Assembly (NCBI GenBank): GCA_018825425.1
Contig: JAHJEM010000139.1
Location: forward strand, 1-32,233
Origin: Nanobdellota archaeon
GTDB lineage: Archaea; Nanobdellota; Nanobdellia; Woesearchaeales; JAHJEM01
Direction: 5' to 3'
DNA: 32,233 bases
Both the position numbers and the translations under genes were made by a program. Position 1 is the stretch's first letter. Each line of letters begins with the position of its first letter. Positions 16,357 to 23,235 of the stretch are shown here, in pieces. Below the pieces are notes generated by a model. The model was given only the letters and a program-made list of their open reading frames with translations, was not told the origin of the DNA and did not search any database.

Positions 16357-17265
16357 CTATTTACAACAGCATTTCCAATTTACACTTGAGACTAGAGTCA
16401 GATCTCCGTGTCTGCTCTGACCCACACCTTCTCCTTGGCAGTTCTGGTCTTTCCAGGCTTCCACACCCCAATTTCTAAAGCCTTTTGATGTTGTGCAACT
16501 ATTTGAGAACATCTTACCTTGAGACGAACATACTTCATTACAATCATCACCTGCAGAGCTATCCATACATTCTGTCCAAGCTTGAGTTGGAGGCATTGGA
16601 GGCATTCGTTCCCCATCAGCATTTGTATCTTCTGTTTGATCAGATTTTTCGGATGAATACTTCTGCTGCATTCTTGCACGCCATGCACTCACTGTTTCAT
16701 CAACCTGCTTATTTCCAGCATCACTCTTGTAATATTCTCCTTCCTCACCATCCCCATTAGGATCTGGTTGTGGATGAGAAAGAACATCATCATAAAGAGG
16801 TGGTGCATCAGTCTTGTAGCTATTATCACCATATGTGCGCGTCGTGCTCCTTCTATGAGATGTGGTATCTCTGTCATTTCTCATAATACGTTCTACCAGA
16901 CCACCATCTTCGCCTTCAGTAGGGCATCTGAATATAATATTTCTATCCCTGCCAAAGAATCTGTTGGTTGTTGGAGCAGCACCACAATCAGCCTTGAAAG
17001 TCGCAAGGCCTCCTCTTCTGACATTGACATCCATTGAACACTGGCCTTGCCCAGTACAGCTTTGTCCTTTGCTTGAGATGCATTTGTGGACCTCATCTGA
17101 ATCCTGGAAATAACAGGTCACGGTCTGCCTTGCACCATCTGTATTTGCGGCTGTCTGATACGCACTTCCTGCAATAGCAGGCATGAATATATCCCAGAAC
17201 CCTGCAGAAACCAAGGGGATGCAAATTACTAAGAAAATCATGCTAAAAAGAATAGTTTTTTTCAT
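16357..17265 (-). CDS. Secreted cysteine-rich protein of unknown family
   Basis: 302 residues. A clear signal peptide (1-21, ending LVSAGF) and a strong GAGGTGA ribosome site fix the start. The mature protein has 14 cysteines in two clusters: an N-terminal domain (about 50-115) with C-x4-C-x6-C-x3-C-like spacing (CISSKGQSCTGQGQCSMD), and a C-terminal domain (about 225-302) ending in CCCK. They are separated by a hydrophilic, Arg/Asp/Ser/Pro-rich linker (about 120-220). The even cysteine count suggests extracellular disulfides. No catalytic motif or known family is recognised. Confidence 0.7.
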   Translation of the reverse strand: MKKTILFSMIFLVICIPLVSAGFWDIFMPAIAGSAYQTAANTDGARQTVTCYFQDSDEVHKCISSKGQSCTGQGQCSMDVNVRRGGLATFKADCGAAPTTNRFFGRDRNIIFRCPTEGEDGGLVERIMRNDRDTTSHRRSTTRTYGDNSYKTDAPPLYDDVLSHPQPDPNGDGEEGEYYKSDAGNKQVDETVSAWRARMQQKYSSEKSDQTEDTNADGERMPPMPPTQAWTECMDSSAGDDCNEVCSSQGKMFSNSCTTSKGFRNWGVEAWKDQNCQGEGVGQSRHGDLTLVSSVNWKCCCK

Positions 17266-17357
17266 AATTTCACCTCAAGCAAATGAATTATATACTAATA
17301 TATGAATTCTTGACATGAAAGTTTAAAAGGTTTTCGATTAACAGGCACATCCAAAAC

Positions 17358-17367
17358 ATTAATAAAC
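17358..17367 (+). promoter_or_regulatory. Possible TATA box of the 148-aa membrane protein gene
   Basis: CATTAATAAAC is centred about 26 nt before the ATG at 17389. It is weaker than other TATA boxes in the window but correctly placed for a leaderless mRNA. Confidence 0.35.
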
Positions 17368-17388
17368 AACCTTACAACAAGTATTACC

Positions 17389-17835
17389 ATGGAATTCATC
17401 TTATTGCTCTTGACATTGGTTGTTGGAGGCATTGCAGGCTTAATTGTTGCGCACTATTCCAATGAAGAGTTAAAGACTGGAAAGAGATTCTTTATGTTCA
17501 TACAGCCTCTGCTCATGCTCGTAATCATGGTTGTTGTTGCAGCTTACTCAGACATTGCATTTGCAGTTGTATTGGTTCTGGTATTTCTGAGCGCCTTATT
17601 GATCAATAAAGAGATCTACAATTTTATGTTGCTTGGAGTCGTGTTGGCATTGGTCAATGAAGGACTGCTTGCAATTGTAGCAAGCATTGTCCTGTTGTAC
17701 TTCCTGATTAATTCAGCCTTGCTCTACCAACACTCAATGGAGCTCAAAGAAAAGAAAATCCCTTTTTTTACCAAGACACTTCTAGTCAAATACATCCTAT
17801 TTCTAATCCTTGCATTGATTGGATACTTCATATGA
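17389..17835 (+). CDS. Multi-pass membrane protein, unknown function
   Basis: 148 residues, almost all hydrophobic, with about five predicted helices (roughly 2-22, 34-51, 54-72, 76-108 and 128-147) and a short charged loop after the fourth (SMELKEKKIPFF). No signature of a transporter or enzyme family is visible. The MnmC-like gene starts 11 nt after its stop, so they are probably co-transcribed, but nothing links their functions. Confidence 0.7.
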   Translation: MEFILLLLTLVVGGIAGLIVAHYSNEELKTGKRFFMFIQPLLMLVIMVVVAAYSDIAFAVVLVLVFLSALLINKEIYNFMLLGVVLALVNEGLLAIVASIVLLYFLINSALLYQHSMELKEKKIPFFTKTLLVKYILFLILALIGYFI

Positions 17836-17845
17836 GCTGACCCAG

Positions 17846-18514
17846 ATGAAAAAGGAACTGAAAAAAGTCACTACAAAGGATGGATCTGAAACCTTCTATT
17901 CTGATGAATATCAAGAGTACTATCATTCAATAAGCGGTGCTATGGAAGAGGCATTCAAGAAATTCGCAATTCCCGGTATAAAACCAAAGTTGAAAAAGAA
18001 AAGCATAAGGATTCTTCATATCTGCTTTGGCCTAGGATACTTGAGTGCCGCAGCAATCCATTACATCCGAAAAAACAATGCCAAAATGGATGTTGATATC
18101 ATCGGACTTGAGATTGATCAGGCAATTCTTGACAAGATATCAGAAATTGAGGTTCCAAACCTGATTAAACCAGACTACGAGCTCATAAGAGGGCTTGCCC
18201 ACAACAAGTGGGAACTGCATCTGGGCAGATTTCATCTGAAGATGATAAAGGGTGATGCAAGACATACTATAAATGATCTTGAAGGCGGATTCGATGTGGT
18301 ATTCCTTGATCCATTCAGCCCAAAAAAGTGTCCTGAGCTCTGGACACAAAAATTTATCAAGAAAATATATGATCTTATGAACAAGAAAGGCATCCTTACC
18401 ACATATTCTTGTGCTCGTAGTGTTCGAAATAACCTTGAAGCTGTTGGTTTTAAGGTCAAAGATGGTCCGCGGGTGGGCAGGAGAGCACCTAGCACCATTG
18501 CTCAGAAAACCTGA
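17846..18514 (+). CDS. MnmC-like SAM-dependent methyltransferase
   Basis: 222 residues from the ATG at 17846; a longer TTG-started frame would run back into the upstream gene. The start agrees with the family N-terminus (TKDGSETFYS then EYYHSISGAMEEA). The Rossmann SAM site is ILHICFGLGYLSAAAI (about 60-75), with IIGLEID as acidic strand 2. DVVFLDPFSPKKCPELW and the end TYSCARSVRNNLEAVGF then VGRRAPST match the MnmC methyltransferase domain (Methyltransf_30). In bacteria that domain converts nm5s2U34 to mnm5s2U34 in tRNA. With Elp3 encoded about 5 kb away, a wobble-uridine role is reasonable but unproven. Confidence 0.82.
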   Translation: MKKELKKVTTKDGSETFYSDEYQEYYHSISGAMEEAFKKFAIPGIKPKLKKKSIRILHICFGLGYLSAAAIHYIRKNNAKMDVDIIGLEIDQAILDKISEIEVPNLIKPDYELIRGLAHNKWELHLGRFHLKMIKGDARHTINDLEGGFDVVFLDPFSPKKCPELWTQKFIKKIYDLMNKKGILTTYSCARSVRNNLEAVGFKVKDGPRVGRRAPSTIAQKT

Positions 18515-18525
18515 TAGAAAACATA

Positions 18526-18538
18526 ATATTTATAAGCC
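18526..18538 (+). promoter_or_regulatory. TATA box of the 199-aa secreted/anchored protein gene
   Basis: ATATTTATAAGCC is centred 27 nt before the ATG at 18558. This decides the start: the longer frame from 18411 overlaps the methyltransferase gene and its first part would not be transcribed from here. Confidence 0.6.
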
Positions 18539-18557
18539 TATTCTTGGTATTGATACC

Positions 18558-19157
18558 ATGAACAAGCTGCTAATGATATTTGTGTTCAGCATTCTATTCT
18601 TAAGTATAGTAGGAACTGCGCTCGCAGATGAGGAAACAGGCCACGTGGTTATCCATATAAAGAATCGAGAGCCACAGATAACAACAATCAGTATAATGCC
18701 TGAGAAGGCCTATCCAGATTCTGTTCTCAGATGCGTGGCCATTGTTGATGATGAGCGCCCAGAGGATGTTCATCTTGAGTATTCTTGGAAGATTAATGCT
18801 ATCGAAAGTGTGGAACAAAGCGAAGAGCTCATTGGATTTAATGCAGATGATTATGTTGAATGCATAGCATACCCTATCGATTCTGCAGGAGCAGTTGGGA
18901 CCAAAATTACTGCAAGCACAACAATACTCAATCCAACATTTTCTGAAAAAATAACCAAGGTTGTACTAAATATTTTTGGAGAAGCAGATTATGAGAAGAG
19001 TGCTGAATTAGATAACCAAGGACTTAGCGCAGTGACAGGTCATGTTATCTATGAAGGTATTGGCGAGACCAACATTGCATGGAGTTTGATCGTGATTGTA
19101 TTCATCCTTGCGCTGATCAATGTCAACCTAGTTCTTAGACATCGCGCCAAAAAATAG
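18558..19157 (+). CDS. Signal-peptide protein with one Ig-like domain and C-terminal membrane anchor
   Basis: 199 residues. A signal peptide (1-23, ending GTALAD) directs export. The exposed region (about 28-130) is beta-rich and looks like a PKD/Ig-like fold (ISIMPEKAYPDSVLRCVAIV, EYSWKIN, VECIAYPIDSAG), with two cysteines spaced as for an intradomain disulfide. A linker and one transmembrane helix (about 171-191, AWSLIVIVFILALINVNLVL) end in a short basic cytoplasmic tail. It lacks the GW tail of the other surface proteins. Specific role unknown. Confidence 0.75.
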   Translation: MNKLLMIFVFSILFLSIVGTALADEETGHVVIHIKNREPQITTISIMPEKAYPDSVLRCVAIVDDERPEDVHLEYSWKINAIESVEQSEELIGFNADDYVECIAYPIDSAGAVGTKITASTTILNPTFSEKITKVVLNIFGEADYEKSAELDNQGLSAVTGHVIYEGIGETNIAWSLIVIVFILALINVNLVLRHRAKK

Positions 19158-19180
19158 TCTGATACAGAGTATTTCTATCG

Positions 19181-19193
19181 AAATATTTAAATA
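19181..19193 (+). promoter_or_regulatory. TATA box of nrtR
   Basis: AAATATTTAAATA lies immediately upstream of the palindromic operator. The predicted transcription start is near 19213, giving a leader of about 37 nt with AAAAAGGT before the ATG. Confidence 0.6.
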
Positions 19194-19195
19194 AA

Positions 19196-19212
19196 AGTGT
19201 AGCAATTACACT
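19196..19212. promoter_or_regulatory. Putative NrtR operator 1 (AGTGT-N7-ACACT), nrtR autoregulation
   Basis: AGTGTAGCAATTACACT is a perfect palindrome in its six outer positions (AGTGTA/TACACT). It starts about 10 bases after the TATA centre and ends at the predicted transcription start, where a bound repressor would block polymerase. The same motif with the same 7-bp spacing recurs at 20046-20062 in the NAD operon promoter. Confidence 0.7.
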
Positions 19213-19249
19213 ATTAAAATAATTATGTGAGATAAAAAGGTCTAATTTT

Positions 19250-19945
19250 ATGGCATTTAGCATTAAGGATTGGTCACATCTTGGACGTATGCAAGTAGCT
19301 TCCGATGCAGTTGTATTCACAGTATTAAATAATGAACTGCAAGTCCTTCTAATCAAACGAAGATATCCTCCATTCAAAGGCACATATGCGTTGCCAGGAG
19401 GGTTCTTGCAACAGCATGAAAGTCCTGAAGAAGCCGCGATTAGAGAGCTTCGGGAAGAGACAGGAGTCCAGAAACTTCATCTTCATCAATTAGGTGCTTA
19501 TGGCGACCCTAAACGAGATCCGCGGGGACGAGTTCTTAGTGTTTCATACATTGCTCTTGCTGACCATCATAGAAAACTTCATTCAACCACAGATGCATTA
19601 CGTGCTGACTGGTTTTTAGTACACAATCTTCCAAAGCTGGCCTTTGATCATGCAAAAATCATTGAGGATGCACTGGTTCATTTGCGACTGGAGATCCAGA
19701 CAACAAATATTGCCTACCAGATATTGACCAGAAAGTTTACATTATCTCAACTGCAAAAGCTATACGAATTGATCCTAGAAAAGAAACTGGACAAACGAAA
19801 TTTCCGAAAAAAGATCAAAGAACTCGATCTCCTCGAGGAAACCAAGGAGTTATTCAGGGAAGGCGCTCATAGGCCCGCAATGTTATATAGGTTCAGGGAT
19901 CGAGAATACAAGCCCCTTTCTGAGAAAATCCAAGCATTTCTTTAA
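19250..19945 (+). CDS. nrtR: NrtR-type regulator: Nudix domain plus winged helix
   Basis: 231 residues. The Nudix domain (about 15-145) has an intact box from G51 to V73 (G-x5-E-x7-REL-x-EE-x-G), so ADP-ribose-type hydrolysis is possible. The following GDPKRDPRGRVLSVSY (about 85-100) is typical of NrtR relatives. Residues about 150-231 form the winged-helix DNA-binding domain (FTLSQLQKLYELIL, then a wing ending MLYRFRD). NrtR represses NAD synthesis genes and is released by NAD-cycle metabolites such as ADP-ribose. It stands upstream of a NAD salvage operon, and matching palindromes occur in both promoters. The start follows an AAGGT ribosome site. Confidence 0.92.
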   Translation: MAFSIKDWSHLGRMQVASDAVVFTVLNNELQVLLIKRRYPPFKGTYALPGGFLQQHESPEEAAIRELREETGVQKLHLHQLGAYGDPKRDPRGRVLSVSYIALADHHRKLHSTTDALRADWFLVHNLPKLAFDHAKIIEDALVHLRLEIQTTNIAYQILTRKFTLSQLQKLYELILEKKLDKRNFRKKIKELDLLEETKELFREGAHRPAMLYRFRDREYKPLSEKIQAFL

Positions 19946-19970
19946 AAACGTTTTGTGACACCCTATTTTC

Positions 19971-20008
19971 TTTATAAAGACCATTACATTTCAACTTTTC
20001 CTTTATAA
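19971..20008 (+). promoter_or_regulatory. Two extra TATA-like boxes upstream of the NAD promoter
   Basis: TTTATAA occurs at 19971-19977 and 20002-20008, 31-32 bases apart and in step with the main box at 20034. Either could be an alternative start for the operon or a remnant of promoter duplication. Confidence 0.4.
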
Positions 20009-20019
20009 GTTTATATCCT

Positions 20020-20062
20020 ACACTAACGAAATCTTTATAAATATTAGTGTATATCTGACACT
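20020..20062. promoter_or_regulatory. NAD operon promoter with putative NrtR operator 2 and an extra half-site
   Basis: The TATA box CTTTATAAATA (20033-20043) is followed by the palindrome AGTGTATATCTGACACT (20046-20062; arms extend to TTAGTGT/ACACTAA at 20044-20064). A further half-site ACACTAAC at 20020-20027 precedes the TATA box and repeats 20058-20065 exactly. The operator covers the predicted transcription start near 20064. Motif, spacing and position match operator 1 of nrtR. Confidence 0.72.
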
Positions 20063-20078
20063 AACTGAATGAAAAATT

Positions 20079-20108
20079 AAGGTCCGTAATCGAACACGGG
20101 CCTTTTTT
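20079..20108 (+). terminator. Terminator-like hairpin in the NAD operon leader (possible attenuator)
   Basis: AAGGTCCG (20079-20086) pairs with CGGGCCTT (20097-20104) around a 10-base loop, with one G-U pair, and runs into T6 (20103-20108). Flanking TGAAT/ATTCA can extend the stem. It lies within the roughly 105-nt leader between the operator and pncB, so it could end transcription early or be a structured control element; alternatively it ends nrtR read-through. Confidence 0.6.
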
Positions 20109-20167
20109 ATTCAAACAGTAAGTGTAAAAAGTACAATAACTAAAAAGGAAGAAAGGAGGACTCAAAG

Positions 20168-21346
20168 ATGAAAAACAAAATGCAAGCATTCGCAGACAAA
20201 TACTTCCTGCGATCAGACGAAATACTAAGAAAAGAAGGACTCAATCCCTGGGTCAACATGCAAGTCTTTGTAAGGAAAGGACCTGGAGAAATTGCAGGGA
20301 TTGATGAAGCTATTGATATCATAACCCAGAATTCAAATATTGCTGAAGTGGGCGGACGAATCTATGCCAAATCCGAAGGTGACATCTACACACCCACTGA
20401 GACTGTAATGAACATTGTGGCCCCAATACAATCAATCATGCCACTGGAGACAGTATATCTTGGTCCGATCGCGTCTGAGACAACCCGCAGAAACGATCAC
20501 AAAGAAATCGATCTTGAAGCCATAACCAGAAATGTTGAACAAGTGGTTGCACTTGCAGGTGGAAGACCAGTTTTCTATTTCGGTGCCAGGCATTGGCACT
20601 ATAATATGGATGCAGAAATCACTGCCGCTGCTTTTGCAGGCGGTTGTGCTTCTGCATCAACCGACAATGGCGCCTCAACTGCAGGCCAAAAAGGCATGGG
20701 AACAATCCCTCACGCATTAGAAAACGTATACGCTTTCTATCATGGAGTTGAAAATGCTGTAGCCGAAAGCACAGCAGCATTTGACCGCCACATGGATCCA
20801 AACATACCTCGTGTTGCTCTTGTTGACTACAATAATCGTGAAATTGATGACAGTGTTCAGACCTCAGAGAAACTTAGGTCTCAAGGGTCAAGACTGTCAG
20901 CTGTAAGAATAGATACTTGCGGCGAGAATTATGCCCAAGGAGCAAGAGAATTTGTTAGAGATTCTGAATTTGCGCAGACAGCCGATCAAGCATTCGGAGG
21001 ATACTTTGCTCCAAGCGGAGTAAGTATTGCAGGTGCTATCATATTGAGACAATGGTTAGATGCCATTCCAGGACCAAGGATAGGTCTTGTCTTAAGCTCA
21101 GGATTCAGCAGCCCTGCCAAAGTCCAAGCATTTAACGACGCTGAAGCACACTACGGAATGAAAATATATGATTCTATCGGAGCAGGATTTCTTGATGGTA
21201 TCCGAACATCAACTGCAGACATAATTGCAGTAGGCAACAGTGCTGATCAAGTCGACTATTTTGTGGCACCTATTGCAGAGCACAACATCATACACAAGGT
21301 AGGCAGGCCGCCAAAATACAATACAACACTCGAGAGGAGAGTGTAG
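20168..21346 (+). CDS. pncB: Nicotinate phosphoribosyltransferase
   Basis: 392 residues. The enzyme joins nicotinate to PRPP to give NaMN, normally coupled to ATP hydrolysis. The order of conserved segments fits archaeal NAPRTases: the N-terminal DKYFLRSDEIL, GGRIYAKSEGD, the FGARHWHYNMD motif (about 137-147) with the usual catalytic-region His, GGCASASTDNGA, GMGTIPHAL, VALVDYNNRE and the phosphate-binding VLSSGF (about 317-322). GGAGG (20155-20159) is eight bases before the ATG, the strongest ribosome site in the operon. First gene of the NAD operon. Confidence 0.93.
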   Translation: MKNKMQAFADKYFLRSDEILRKEGLNPWVNMQVFVRKGPGEIAGIDEAIDIITQNSNIAEVGGRIYAKSEGDIYTPTETVMNIVAPIQSIMPLETVYLGPIASETTRRNDHKEIDLEAITRNVEQVVALAGGRPVFYFGARHWHYNMDAEITAAAFAGGCASASTDNGASTAGQKGMGTIPHALENVYAFYHGVENAVAESTAAFDRHMDPNIPRVALVDYNNREIDDSVQTSEKLRSQGSRLSAVRIDTCGENYAQGAREFVRDSEFAQTADQAFGGYFAPSGVSIAGAIILRQWLDAIPGPRIGLVLSSGFSSPAKVQAFNDAEAHYGMKIYDSIGAGFLDGIRTSTADIIAVGNSADQVDYFVAPIAEHNIIHKVGRPPKYNTTLERRV

Positions 21347-21376
21347 AATCGAAGAAATAATTGGAGGAATAAAAAA

Positions 21377-22312
21377 ATGCAAACAATCGAAGAAACAACC
21401 GAACACACAACTGAACAAATAGTAGAACAACCAGCTAAACAAAAAAAACGAGTGATCATCGCAAACCTGATTGATTTCTCAGAGTCATTCACTGACAAGA
21501 ATGGTTCCTTTTATTGTGGAACCACAGATGAACAAAAGGAACACACAGCAGATGTTGTAGAGCTTGCAGATCTTGTCATCAATGCAACTGATCTGCACCC
21601 AGTGACTGCACCAGAATTCACAGTAAACGGAGGACTTTATCCTGTTCACAACTCTGTTCACCCAGAACAATATGGACCTGATTTTATATTTGCAAGGACT
21701 CAAACTGGAGAGGATCTTCTTCTTGAGGACAAGACATTGAGTCCAAGACTTACCAGAATCATCAGAGATTCTATTCAGGATAGGAAATCAGGAATGATTG
21801 TCCCACGTGGAGTATACTTCCAGGGTGAAGGACAAAGTCAGTTCTGTGCACCTACTGATATTGAAGAGACTTTTGATGAGAAAATAATCTCTGATAAGGA
21901 ATTCATTGAAGATGACTACGGATACATTATTGCTCCAAAACAGTATTTCGATGCCACAAGACTCGATTCTGATAGAGCTCTTCCTGACGAGAGCATTCCA
22001 GGTGTTCCTGATCAGAACTATGACGTCTTTAGTCTGCTTAATGAAAAGTTCCCATCTGACGAATACGAAGTAATACTTGTGAATACAGGTGTGGTCGAAG
22101 GAATATGCAGACTTCATACATCAACAGGAGTAAGACAGATGTTTCCAGAAGCTCGAGTGATCAACATCTCAGATGCAACAACACCCCTCTATGGAATCGG
22201 TCTTGGATATGAGACTGAGAGCGAGTCAAGAGATGCATGTGAGAAAGTATGCAAGGACATAGGAATTGAGTACATGACAACACAAGAATTCCTTGACGAA
22301 TTCAAGGAATGA
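21377..22312 (+). CDS. pncA: Nicotinamidase-like isochorismatase-family protein, unusually long
   Basis: 311 residues; typical nicotinamidases have 180-220. Visible nicotinamidase landmarks are the first catalytic Asp in NLIDFSESF (D33), metal ligands in ATDLHP (D72, H74) with a later His in LYPVHNS (H91), the catalytic Lys in IAPKQYFDAT (K188), and the nucleophile in NTGVVEGICRLH (C244). Thus the triad Asp/Lys/Cys is complete. An extra block of roughly 90 residues (about 95-185) lies between the metal site and the lysine, and an N-terminal Glu/Thr-rich stretch (1-24) is added. It should convert nicotinamide to nicotinate for PncB, the preceding gene. GGAGG precedes the ATG by nine bases. Confidence 0.8.
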   Translation: MQTIEETTEHTTEQIVEQPAKQKKRVIIANLIDFSESFTDKNGSFYCGTTDEQKEHTADVVELADLVINATDLHPVTAPEFTVNGGLYPVHNSVHPEQYGPDFIFARTQTGEDLLLEDKTLSPRLTRIIRDSIQDRKSGMIVPRGVYFQGEGQSQFCAPTDIEETFDEKIISDKEFIEDDYGYIIAPKQYFDATRLDSDRALPDESIPGVPDQNYDVFSLLNEKFPSDEYEVILVNTGVVEGICRLHTSTGVRQMFPEARVINISDATTPLYGIGLGYETESESRDACEKVCKDIGIEYMTTQEFLDEFKE

Positions 22313-22344
22313 ATGTAGGAGAAATATGAAAGAGGAATAAGAAA

Positions 22345-23199
22345 ATGAAACTCGAAAAAACCATCAAGAAAGCATACTTTGCAAATGGAATAGCACACGC
22401 AGTGGATCAGCTCGCAGACCAGATTATTGATTGGGTTGTGGGTTCAGGATCACGTGGAGGCGTAGTGGGCTTGAGTGGAGGAATTGATTCAACCACTGTT
22501 GCCTACCTCACAAAATTTGCATTTGACAAGTACAATAGCACACGTCCAGAAGAAGATCATCTCACACTTTATGGTATGATGCTACCATCAAAAGTAAATG
22601 ACAGAGCTGACGTGGAAGATGGTCAGAGAGTTGCAGATTATCTTGGAATAGAGAGCAAGGTTGTCCCGATTGAACCAATTGCAGACAGTTTCAAGCAATC
22701 AATGCCCTATGCTTTTGAAGACAAAGAAGAATGGCACACAGGCAATCTCTACTCTGAAACAAGAGCAGTTGTCCTAAGCAGGTTTGCGGCCAGTCAAGAT
22801 TGCTTAGTCATGGGAACAGGCAACAAGGATGAGGATTACGGACTGGGCTATTTCACCAAAAGAGGTGATGGTGCAGTTGACAATAACGTCCTAGGTAGTC
22901 TTTCAAAACGCTTGGTTCGACAAGTTGCCCAATTTCTAGCAGTACCAGAAGATCTTGTGAAAAGGACAAGCACTGCAGGTTTATGGGAGGACCAGACTGA
23001 TGAAGGAGAACTAGGTTATGGCTATGATGTTGCAGAAGCTGTCATGAATGGACTGGATCAAGGATTCAGCCCAGAAGAAATTGTAGATATCACAGGGTAT
23101 GGCAAAGACACTGTTCAAGATGTCATGTATCGTCATGAATCTACACGTCACAAGAGAAATGTACCGCCAGTCGCAGAGGTGAGTCTTGCATACGAATGA
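22345..23199 (+). CDS. nadE: NAD synthetase, ammonia-dependent type
   Basis: 284 residues. The PP-loop for ATP is GLSGGIDST (about 42-50). Further family segments are YGMMLPSK, NLYSETRAVVLSRFAA, MGTGNKDEDYGLGYFTKRGDG and KRTSTAGLWEDQTDEGELGY. There is no glutaminase domain, so free ammonia is the likely nitrogen donor. It amidates NaAD to NAD. AGAGGAATAAG precedes the ATG. It is the third gene of the NAD operon, 32 bases after pncA. Confidence 0.95.
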   Translation: MKLEKTIKKAYFANGIAHAVDQLADQIIDWVVGSGSRGGVVGLSGGIDSTTVAYLTKFAFDKYNSTRPEEDHLTLYGMMLPSKVNDRADVEDGQRVADYLGIESKVVPIEPIADSFKQSMPYAFEDKEEWHTGNLYSETRAVVLSRFAASQDCLVMGTGNKDEDYGLGYFTKRGDGAVDNNVLGSLSKRLVRQVAQFLAVPEDLVKRTSTAGLWEDQTDEGELGYGYDVAEAVMNGLDQGFSPEEIVDITGYGKDTVQDVMYRHESTRHKRNVPPVAEVSLAYE

Positions 23200-23225
23200 A
23201 TAAAATGGAGAATAAAATGGATATT

Positions 23226-23230
23226 GGAGG
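23226..23230 (+). promoter_or_regulatory. Ribosome-binding site that fixes the radical SAM start
   Basis: GGAGG with a five-base spacer precedes the ATG at 23236. The in-frame TTG at 23224 overlaps this site and is therefore unlikely to be the start. Confidence 0.7.
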
Positions 23231-23235
23231 TCAAA

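Noticed and set aside
20121-20137. Third NrtR operator AGTGT-N7-ACAAT in the leader
   Set aside because: Only three of five bases match in the right arm, so it is mentioned as a weak possibility rather than called as a site.
22326-22340. Four-codon mini open frame (ATG AAA GAG GAA TAA) before nadE, preceded by AGGAG
   Set aside because: Could couple translation to nadE, but so short a frame is expected by chance in purine-rich spacer sequence.
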